Below are positions 38,014 to 49,700 of a DNA stretch of 64,000 bases, piece by piece. The translations under genes were made by a program, and so were the position numbers. The stretch is from Bugulina stolonifera (taxonomy: Eukaryota > Bryozoa > Gymnolaemata > Cheilostomatida > Bugulidae), in the NCBI GenBank assembly GCA_935421135.1, contig OW285196.1, forward strand, positions 11,653,001 through 11,717,000, in the 5' to 3' direction. The number at the start of each line of letters is the position of its first letter. Position 1 is the first letter of the stretch. Below the pieces are notes generated by a model. The model made no database searches, was not told the origin of the DNA, and saw only the letters and a program-made list of their open reading frames with translations.

Positions 38014-41000
38014 CAGATGGCACCTTACGTTGTGGTTAGTTTGTAACTTGCTGGAAGTCTTCCAATATGTTTTGTTTTATTTTTTTAATTATTCATTTTT
38101 TGGTATAAACAAGTTTATTTACTAACAACATGAATTCATGTTGATTGTTTTTCTATTCGACAAATTTTACATTTGAATTTGTAATTTATTCCTAAGTACT
38201 ACCAAAAGCATCAAGTCTAATTTCATCTAAGAAGTACACAGATGGTGCTGAACTATTGATTTCTATTAAAATTTCTTCTGATTGCAGTATCTATAAAAGT
38301 GTTGGTTGCTACTGCATGCATGCAATGTCAGCGCCAACCAAAATGTTTATTTTGCATGAAATGTTATGGAAGATATGATTGTTTTGAATGCATTTGCTTG
38401 GAAATAGGATTACATGTCAGTTTTAATGGATAGATGGCATTTTTTGAAGTTGTGCCCTTCTGGTTGTTAAGATACATGAGAAAGCAACTTTGAATATTCT
38501 GCACTACCACTTAGATTTTCAATATACAATGTACATTGCACTTAACCATTTTCTATATAGACAAATTTTATTCTTATTTTTATCTCCTTGCTATATCTTC
38601 ATTCTATTCATTTTAGTAACATGTAAGGCGACTGACAATTCTGTTTTACAATACTCATGGCCATTTCTCCATTAGCATACCATTAAAGTGTTTCACAAAA
38701 TAATACAAGGATTGTAACTTCAACACTCTACAGTAAAGACTATTTATTTTGTTCTTTGAAATATTCAATGTTGATGAAATATTAGGTTGTAATATTTCCC
38801 TGCCAGTATTGGTTACATGGGCATTGTAGGCAGTAAAGGATGTGAAGTCTGCTTATTTGTTCATCATTAGCCATTTATTCACTCCTAACAGTCTCCTACC
38901 CAGTGAACCACCTGCTTGAACATGCTGCTTTTGATAGACTTGGTTCAAAGCTGAGGCAGGAGAAGTTGTCTTCTCTAGTTTGGTTGCTCAAAGGGAAATC
39001 TCAGGCTGTCAAGTCCACTACTACTTATTACCTCAGAGTGCTATACATAAATCTAAACTATCACCAGCAGGTATTGACATTTTGAGGTAATTTCAGATCT
39101 TGGAATCCCAAACAGCAACGATTTGGGTGATTGTAGTCGCTCTCAGTGAGCTCATTTGAGCTCAGAGAGAGAGAGAGGTGTGCAGTATAGCTACTCAGAG
39201 CTATAAGTCTACGTAAAGCTGCTTGTATATTCTGCTTTTATTGCAGTTAAATTGAAGAGCATCTCATAACCTTTTCTGTAACCCCAAACTATTGAATATA
39301 CACGATATGCACGCCAGGTCTTAGGTTCAATGTCCCTCAGTCTTACTCTACCAGTATTTCAGGATCTTTCACCAAAACTGTATAAACCTCCTAAGCTATA
39401 AATTTTACAAAAATCATATTTGTTTAGGCAGCTTCGTTGTCCTACTCAAAAGTGAAAAGATAGAGGAGTACTTCATGGTATGTAAGCCAAAGAATATTTG
39501 TGCCAGCATGAGTTGTTGAGTTGACTGGGTATCGTTACGCTGTGTGTAGGACTTTATTCCTTATATTACATGTATGTAACCTAAGTAAACAAGACATAAA
39601 CCACATGGTATCCGACACACCAACAGAACGTACATATGTCATGGTAAAAAAATAATCCACCAAAAACAATACAGAACAATACAAAAACAACACAAAAATA
39701 ATACTTACAGATTTTAACCCTTTTACTGCCTAACCTCTACCAACATTAGCCTTTTGCTTAGTAAGGAACTGGTACACTATGCTCTACTAGCTATCTGTAT
39801 TCACTTATTATGCTTAGTAATGATAAAATCTATAAGCTACATGTAATACTTCCCAGTGCAATATTTATGCAGATTCTGTATTAATTCAACTACTATCTTT
39901 TTACAAACAAAAGAGTATATCAAAGTGTCTGTTATTATAGCACTTCAAGTGAGCTAGCTATGATATACAAGGTCATTGGTGGTGTTGGGAGGAGTACCCA
40001 GGCTTATAATACTCCTGTGCCACATAGTAGCTTTGCCATTGGTTGAGTGCCCCTTCCTCACCACAAACTAGTAAAAATACAGATCTCTTCAGATCATTGC
40101 TTTTTTACCAGGGATTAATTGTGGGAAGTAAAGCCAGTGAGTTTTATGGCTACTACTCTTTTCCCTACTTTCTCTGAAGAGAGCATTAAGGATACAGTCA
40201 TGGTGTAAACTGTAAGATATTGCATTACAGTAATTCACTAATTTAAAATACAAATGTATTCAAATAGCTATATTCACAACGGTTTGTTTGATAGCTCAGA
40301 GTTATGCGCCCCTGATTATCCTTGGCCAATGCAATCAGGCTGATACATCTTCTCTGACTAATTTTATAAGTACATGGGACTATCTCACAACCAACCCTTA
40401 TCCTCTATCAAGATGCAATCAGTCACCAGTAATCCTATACAGCAGAGGTCTTGGGGAGTAGGACCTTGTGACCCAGGCTTGGCTAGGGGCAGAGCCATTA
40501 AGTCTCTCAATCTCTCAATGGCTCTGGCTAGGGGCTGTCAGGGCCATCAGTCAATCAAAGGACCAGGTGGCTGTTGATCAATGGATAGTCAGGTTTGGTT
40601 TCAGTAAATGCTATAATGGTAAAAAGTACAACACCCTACCACAGTTAGCTTATAGGGAAGCTACAGCTGCTAACATCTTTATAAGGTATTAGTATATCTA
40701 AGACCAAAAGGAAACCACAGCTATATGAGCTACTGCTGCATTACACATACCACTGCACTCTGCAGGCAATTCCTTACAAATGACTATCACTTTTGAGATA
40801 AAAGTGTTAGCAGCCTTTCTTATGCATAACTACATGTACTTGTTTATAGACTGGCTGCTCATCAGGCCTACTAATTACTGAACTAGTTGCCTCTATACTG
40901 CAGAAAATTGTAAAATCCTCTGCCTGTAACATATTGAATGACAGATAAATGCCCACCAAACACTCAAGCACACCCTAGCAAAATCTAACAAGTTTTTATA

Positions 41001-43793
41001 AAACTTGCGCATGTGTAACGACTTCCAAAATCTTGCAACTTAATATACGTTCATACTGTTATAGCATTCAGTAGGGATACATGACATGGTGTTGTAGTAA
41101 TAGTGTTTCAATGTACATGTATATTTATTTATTACATATGCGATATATTATTATATGCCATACATCATGTCATGATATGGTTACTTGAGAGTCTGGGTAA
41201 TAACTCAGCTTATATTGAAATACTATATGCAATGAATTAAAGCATAATAATGTATAATATTATAGAAATTCTCAACTATAGACTGTACCCTAAGCCTGTC
41301 TAATCTCCCAGTCCACAATAAAATTCTTCTTATAGCTGTACACAGTTATTCCATGTACTATAATTTTGTATATAATAATGTGCAATATGTAATGTGGTAG
41401 AAATGTGTTTACATGTAGTCAAATCAGTATAGCACTTGACTACTTGTTGAATAAATCTCTATATTTTTACCTAGCAAGAAATTACCAACTATATTAATAC
41501 ACATACATGTACATAATGTCAAATATTTTGCTTCAGATTAGCTAGCAACTTCCATAACTTAGGTAAGTATTACATTTATGTTTGTGCTTTGGTACCCCAT
41601 GCTAGGTTGGTAGCTGTAGTTGCGTGTTACAGTTGCTATGAAATCCAGCTTTGGCAAGTCTTTATTGATAGCCTCAGTTCTCAGCACTCCACCAGGTGAT
41701 AAACGGGTAACCTCAAAGACCTCTCACAGTATAACACTATTGGTAGATAGATTCAAATCAAGTTCTATTATTGCTTTATATAAATAATAAATGTGTCAGC
41801 TGACTTTTGTCATAGTTGTTTATTTCAGTTGTATATAAAATGCGCATTATTACATAATACCCATAAGTTAACTTGTGCTGGTGTGTGATTTCGCTTAATC
41901 AAGCTTGAATAGCATTAGATACAGATTTTGACATAGAAGTAAATTTTCCATTCTATAAGGTAAGTCTTTGCTTGTACACTTACACTTACAAAGTAAAGCC
42001 TTTAGCCGGGCAGTTCTTTTTAACTTATGCAGTTATTCCAAATTTGGAGTTCAGCCACATGTAAATTATTATTATGAAATTAACAGCTAACAGCCTGCCT
42101 ACTTGCAACTTGTTAATATAATTGATATTGATATAATATTGGTGATGTAATTATAATTCAGTATTAATTGAATTTAGAAACATTTTAGCTAATGGTTTCA
42201 GAGGTCACAATGGAAACTAGAATTGGGTTTAATGTGACTGTAAGGATAGAAGAAGTTACATATTTGTTTCATTGTAGATGTTTACAATGTAGTCTGGAAA
42301 TATAATATAATATTGTTTGCTCTAAATCAATAAGCTAATACTAAAACAATTGGTGATATTGACTATGAAAATGGAACTCCCAAAGCATTGTACTGTTTTA
42401 ATGAGGCATGGACACATCACCTGGTTCAGGCCAATTCTGTGTGTGAATAATTTTTGTTTATGATGGTCACACCAGCTAGAAAATGCCTTCCCAGTGTGCT
42501 ATTTTATAATAAAACACATCATATTACTTTGGAAACAATAAAGGAAGTGTGACACTACTATATCAGATCATTCTATTGTGCATGTGAGTATTTTTCAGTT
42601 TTGCAATTTTTTTTGACATATTCATGTGAAAAACATTCCGGGCAGGTTGTGTTGTATCGACTAATGCATGTACAAATTGTACATGTATTATACATGTATC
42701 ACATGCCTACTTTTGTTGACACATATACATGTACTATCATATATATCATATTCATACATGTATACTATTGATAGGTCTACATCGTAGTACTTGCATGTAC
42801 TTCGTACTAATTTACTACTACTTCGTAAAATATATTGATAGGATTGGTGTTGCTTGTCCTCAAATTGTTAGGCCTATCATGTATGGTGATATTGCCTTGT
42901 GTTAGTTTTTCCTGGAGGATAGACCTATCAGAGTAATTCTATGAAAACACTATAGAACATGTATTATTCCATGATAAATAATTATGAGTGCTATATACAT
43001 TTACATATACATATTATATATATTTAAATTATTTAAGGCAAGGTCAACCAGAGTTCAAGATAATATTGATACATGTATATAAATAGGACTATTAAGATGT
43101 TGTGGTGAAGCATCATTATTATATAATAGTAACTAGGTTGAGTTGTTTGGTTTCACCTGAATAGAGTATAGAAGAGGGGTAGACTTGTATATTACATCGT
43201 ATATTCTTGTGCAAAATTGATTCTTCATTATATTATCTTTTATACATGTATAGGCTTATTATAATAGTTAGATTACATAACATGTTGCTAATATTTAGAT
43301 CTAATCTGCAATGCCTTTAGTTAATCTTAGTCGATTATCTATTGCCTTTTGGACCAGATACTGCCACTATTTGCATGGTACTATTTATAAATAGACCATA
43401 AAAGTGTGATACTAACTAGTACTATGTATCCTGCTGACTGGTAATTCAATTAATTTGACCTTTGACCTCTAAGATCTGAAAACCCATGGAAAGAGGTCAA
43501 TTGGTGTAGAACCAGGATACCTTCCTTCCTGGGTCAACCACTCTGAGTACACAGTTATTTCTGCAACAGCAATTACAAAAACCAAACTAACCCACTTGTC
43601 TTTAATATCTTATCGTGTGTAGGGCCTACTTGATCAGAAAATACACTAGTAGGTTTAGTGATTGGACTTTAGAGAGATTTTTATTCCACTGTCTTATTTT
43701 TTTGCTGTATAGCTGAGGTATTCTATCACACAACATCTTTGGTAGAGAGGGCAGGTTTCTCAGTTTAGGTTGAATCTGCTAGCTTACTGTAAG
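38014..43793. other. Intergenic region between SH3RF and aminotransferase genes
   Basis: No gene could be supported. The first part is the SH3RF 3' UTR and downstream DNA. Frames at 40374-40692 show no known domain, though that patch is less AT-rich than its surroundings and could be a decayed insertion. ACATGT palindromes are frequent near 42660-42780. Confidence 0.6.
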
Positions 43794-46700
43794 ATGGGAG
43801 CAGGAGCGAGTCAGAGGGGATCAGTGGTAAGTTTACATAGTTCAATATTTTCATAAGAAATAATATTTTAGCTGTTGTTCTATGATAAAGGAATACAAGG
43901 AGTAAAGGAATATCTACAGACAGTGTTTTAAATCTGTAGCTTTTCCTAGCTGCCAAATAGCTAACTACTTGTGAGGTATAAATGATTGTCATAGATAGCT
44001 TGCCATCTCTGCACTATTCAACATGCTTGTTACTTTCAATATAAAGCCTATAAAAGTACATTTTGTAAACTATAATGTTACATGATAGATTATTTATAAT
44101 TATATTATGCAATAAGCTAAATAGGTAATAATGATTATGAGCATTATTATTAGCAAATTCAATATTGAAAAATTTGTCTGTCAAACATTATTTTGAATGC
44201 TAATGCAATAATTAAGTTGGTGTGTACTACATGATCAAAAATACATGCACCCAAGGATGTTGTGACGAATAGCATTAGAGGTTATTAGAATATTGTGATG
44301 GTACAGGACATTTGTATACGACTCCAGCTACCCGGATAAAACCCCATAGCACCTTAAGTGCCTAGTAGTTGCCACAGCACTACTCAGCTAACACTCGTAC
44401 TCTCATATCCAGCTATTCGTATACTCGTACTCAACTGTATTGCATGTCTAAACCATTCATTTACTGTCTACATGCGTGTATCTATGTGTTTATATCCATT
44501 CTACTTAACTATATACCAATGTACATTCATGTATGGCAATTACTGAGTCTTTTGGTACCTTTTATACCCATGTAGAGAGGCCCGACCTCTCAGAATCCCT
44601 TGATATTCATTTTGTACATGAATTGGATGATTATAAGCAACTTTTGTATAACCCGACCTATTTTGGGTCGGCTGTCGGGCTTCCGGCGGCCATGTTGTTG
44701 TGCAATTTCCGGACGACTCTACGTCGTCTTTTCCTGACACTACGTCGGGCGGAAGTCCTTATACTATATAAAGGACCATGTTTTATCATTCGTTGTCTCA
44801 GTCTTCACTTGGCTTTCAATAAAGACAAATCTATACTTGATACAGAGACTTTCACTTCCTTTTGTCAGGTCATTCGCGAACCGCCTACTAGGTCGGATCA
44901 CTCTCTTTCAAGGTATAGTCTGAAGGTCAGACTTGGGACCAGATGGGTCGTCTCTGGTAGTACTTGGACTACTGAGACCGCTCGATCTTTCATGTAATGA
45001 GAAGGCCTAGCACCACTCATAGGCACTTCAGTTTTGGGTCGGTAGTCGTCCAAGGACGACCGCACGAAATACCAGAAACCATTACAATATCTACCAGAGT
45101 TCAGTTTATTCTAATTGTACAAATGTAGTACGTTTATTGAAATTAAAATATAATATTTATGTTAAACAGGATTCAAGGTCAGAATCAAGATCCAGTACTC
45201 GATCTTCCCCCAAAGTTCTCACTCCCAGTTACTCTACTACTATGGCATCGTTGCATGACAATATTATTGGAGATGGCGTTGTGTTCTCATCTTCTTTCGG
45301 TGAGAAAAGAGGTGAGTGAAGATTTTGCTCTATAGACTGTGTACCTGAGACATCAAGTTTAACATACAGTAGTTCTAAACAACGGGTTGTGTTAGTAACT
45401 TACTATGAAATGTTAACCTTGGGTTTGATTAAAAATGCCACTTTTTGTAAACAGCTCTTAGAATACGACGGTTTTGAACTCCGAACTCCTTTCTGCCATT
45501 TACAAACCTCGGTTTTCTTGTTGAATTTAGTTATATGTAAGACTCGTCACTGTAAAACAATGGAAATTAATCTTGGATATCAGGTCTTGTATTATAAACT
45601 GGCAAAATTTATTTCTTCTTTTTGGATGGTTGGAATTATTATATTTTTCATTATTTGCAGTGCTGTACTTGGATTATACTGCATCAGGAAGGTATGTATA
45701 ACACTATATCTCAATGAAAAAAATGATATAAAAATATGGCAAAACCCTCATATCACCCTATATAGGGAAGGTGGCCATTTAGAAATGCCTGGTATCCAGT
45801 TATCTACATATTATATGCTCCTATAATGTACACTGTATATGTTTAAATTATTTATGAATAGATAAACATCGAGAGCAGATATTGCAGGCCTACACACATG
45901 TACATATAGTATGTTGAACTGAAATATCCCTTTTTAGTCCTCAACTTCAAAGAGATTCAAAAGATGATCCCAAAAGTAATTTATTCATCAATAGATAAAA
46001 TGTTACATAATAGATATCTAGGTTGTTCCTTTTAATGCTTGTCCTTCTATCTCACTGAATTGAATTATCAATGTAGTATTCCCAAAAGCAATTCAGGCTC
46101 CAGATTTTTTACGTCTACCTGTAGACTAGGTTTCAGTTTGGCAACTGCATCTTGGGATGGGGTTTGCCACTAACCCCTCTAATAAATCTAAATCAATACT
46201 AATGACTTAGCTACATGTAATTCATCAAGGTAAGATAATCAATTGATAGCAAATCAAGCATCAAATCTGTAACTTAATAGACTAACGAACAAAACAAAAT
46301 GAAGATTCACCCAGGGGGCAGTGAGCACAATTTTCAACAAAACGTTGCGATACGTTGACCTCCATCATGGCATAGAATAATGACATGTTATGACAACCAG
46401 TTGTTTGGTTCTTCCTTTTTGGGCTAACCAATAGGAGACTTGGTGAAGAATTCAGCATCACAAAATAGGTTAGGTTACAACCTCCATAGCTCCAACTACA
46501 TAATAAGTAACGTTAAACGGGAGCAGAGGGGATGGGGGTGGCTCACAAACCCAGCTTTATCAAAGCTGTATCACATTATCGAATTTTGTTTTTCTACTAA
46601 CCCTGCTAGATACTTACTGTAAACTGAAAGGTTTATGTTATTCAAGTCATAATTAAATGTGACACTATTTTCGATAAATCAAACATAATTTTATAATAGT

Positions 46701-49700
46701 GAAGTTGTGTCAATAGTTTGCCTAAGTTGTGTTACTGCAAACATCGCATTTGACTATGGGTAATATTACATCATCAAACAACTAACATATTTTGTAGTTT
46801 TGTTATTATGTATGAAATGGTAGTAAACTCCTGACAGGTGATAAGCCCGCTGATGCCTTTATTAATGGCAGAGGGTGTTTGACTTCACCTGACAGGAATA
46901 AGCTGCCAAAGCAATGATTTGCTGCCAATCTTACCTTGATGACTTCCATCTTAGCTGTTCATACATTCAACAACTGACCTTAGATCAAATAATTATCCTT
47001 ATATTCAAAAGCTGTCCTTGAAGTGAATTAAAATTTTACTTTCACAAGTACATTACCTTATAAGCTCTGTTGCTTGGCTTCCTTACACAACTTTTCAACT
47101 CTATCTAGGTCACACTATAATCTCATAAAATAGTTTAAATATGAGGTTAGTGACCTCCTAGAAATCTGCAGTACATTTTGGATAAATATATAATGCCTAG
47201 TAGCAACTTATGGAGCCCTTATCCATTGGGCTGGCAGATGTAAGGTTCCAAAGATATAGTTGTCATAGCTCATCTCTAAGGCTACCACTTATGGATATAA
47301 TTCAGAGATTATTGTTCTCCCTTTATACTCTATTATTATTTTCATTTTCATTGAAATTGCCATTTGTTAGTTTAGTTTCTTTTGTTTTGTAGTCCATGTT
47401 CATACAGCCTGTACATCCAATGTACATGTATTTAATTAGACCTCTCTGATCTACTGTGCTACTTTTTAGACCAGTGAAATACATAGAAGACTACATGACG
47501 AGGGAAGTCTACCCTAAATACGCCAACACTCATACTTCTACCTGCGTTACTGCAAGACAAACCGGTTTACTGAGGGAAGGTGCCAGGTAGGCTGGTGTAA
47601 AATTATGTTTCTGTTACAAGGTATATGTTTGAAGTTAATATTTTACATGTACTAGTTAGTTGTTGCTCATTATTGGTCTACCACAGCTTGAAATTGAAAC
47701 CCTTGATTTGCCCTGTTTTTACCACTGAAGACAGTATATTCAATCCAACATAGCAAATATTATAAAAACAGTGAACAGTTGTTACCAAACATGGAAACTA
47801 ATACAATGCACATGCAAAACGACAAGAAATACATACTAAGTTAACCTATCTCTTTTCAAAACATTTTATGATTTTAGGTAGGCCTTGGCAGATCCGATTT
47901 CAACTCATATGTAGATTAAATAAATCCAGTTAGGTTATTTTGTGCTGATTAGAACTGAAGAGAAAAACCACTAATAGTGGTGTTATCAAAAGTTACTTCA
48001 ATTATTGCAACAAAAAGTTTCCCTTTGTCCTTAATGACAGAACTACATGTACTTGTAGCTACATCCGACCATATAATGTACACTGTAGATGTATGTGGTA
48101 TCCTATAATATAATATTTGTGGTGTAGTACTATAATTCGATTCTGTACTTTGTTGCATTTAATAGCCAAAGTTCCTGAGAAAAGCTGTCATTGTACATGT
48201 GTGTAGTACTGTTCATACCATATTGAGATAGCTGTCATATTTTGATGTGTATGGCAGAAGGTCTCTAATGTAATGATTAGGAGCAGAGCACTTGCTATGA
48301 CCTGCTGAATCTGCTTGTATAGTAGTCCTGCCTACAAAGGGAATAGCCGTTATTTCTCTTAAAAAAGTTGGTGTTTCTCTAAAAACTATGTGATATGCTT
48401 ACGTGAATACGTGTTTACATGCATAGGTGTGTACGTGCATGTTTTACAAAAACTGTTTGAGACACTAGCACAAAGGTAGCACTAGTTAAACATTGCAGTT
48501 TGTGGCCAAGTACATTTAGTCATGAAAACTTGCAGTTGCCTCAAATTCATCTTGAGTAAACACATGGGCATAGGTATAATAGCGCTGCTAAGAGGGGAAA
48601 ACTTCTGATGCACACAATATATTTCTCAAGTTTTTACGGTGGTAGTTGCACACTTTACATTTATGCTATGTTCTTCCACTTTAGGTCCTACATAAAGAAG
48701 TGTGTAAATGCTAATGATGATGACGTTCTGCTATTCACCGGGGCGGGTGTGACTGGAGCCATACATAAACTTGTTTCAGCACTCGATATTAAAGCTTCGG
48801 AAACCGTGAGTGGTATTTGATTCTCCGTAATGCTTTTAAAAATTGTGGAATATTTTGTCAATTAAATATTTTTATCAAGGCATTTGAGCATGTGCTACAG
48901 GGATATGTAATGGTTCAACTGGTGACCTTCCAACCAGGGGGTTTACTGTAGACACTTCGTCAAGCGTGGTGCCGACAAAGTGTAAGTAATAAGTCTGCTG
49001 CATTCTGTTACTCAAAGAATTGATGAGCCAGTTTTTTTATCTCTGAAAACGTACTCCAAGAGTTATCTGAACAACAAATAGAAGCATAACTGTGGCTACG
49101 TGTACATGTACATTAGTAGTATAGTCAGTGCAGATCTACACAGACACCCGGCCCTTTCCGCGTCGTATTAGCCCTAGATCCAAAAACTCCCCGGGCGGAC
49201 GACCACCCCACCCGTCCTCTCGCCCCTCCTCTCCCCTAAACCTCACTCTATGTGCAAAGCCCTAGAACCTACTCCCCCCCATCGCGGGTGGGGTTTCAAA
49301 AACCTCATCGGCTGTTCCGCGGAACCCAGTCTAAAGAGCAAACCCCTCGCCCCGTCCCACGGCTCGGGCGAGGGGGCGCGCGCGTACGCGCGCGCCCCCC
49401 CGCCCCGCGAACCCCACCCGTCCTCCCTCCACCCGTCCCCGCCCCTCCCCACCCCTCCCCACCCCAAACCCCTCCGCCTCGCCCTCCGCCTCGCGGCGGT
49501 TCTCGTTCGCGAGTCCAGCCGTGGCCCCACGCCGCCCTCCCCCCGCCCATCCCCCGCTCCTCCCCGCCCTCCCGCCCCAACGACCCGTCGCGACCCTCGC
49601 GGGCGGACCGTCGGCTGGAGTAGGGTGAAGCGAAGGAAAATACGGGTTAGAGTAATGGTGTGTGATGTATTCTAGAATAGATGATATACGACTATGAAAA

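Noticed and set aside
44533..44997. 154-codon frame in aminotransferase intron 1
   Set aside because: It spans the TATA box and poly(A) signal of the solo LTR and has no recognisable domain.
45389..45826. 145-codon frame overlapping the aminotransferase microexon
   Set aside because: The in-frame exon structure uses only 45661-45691; the rest is intron sequence that happens to be open.
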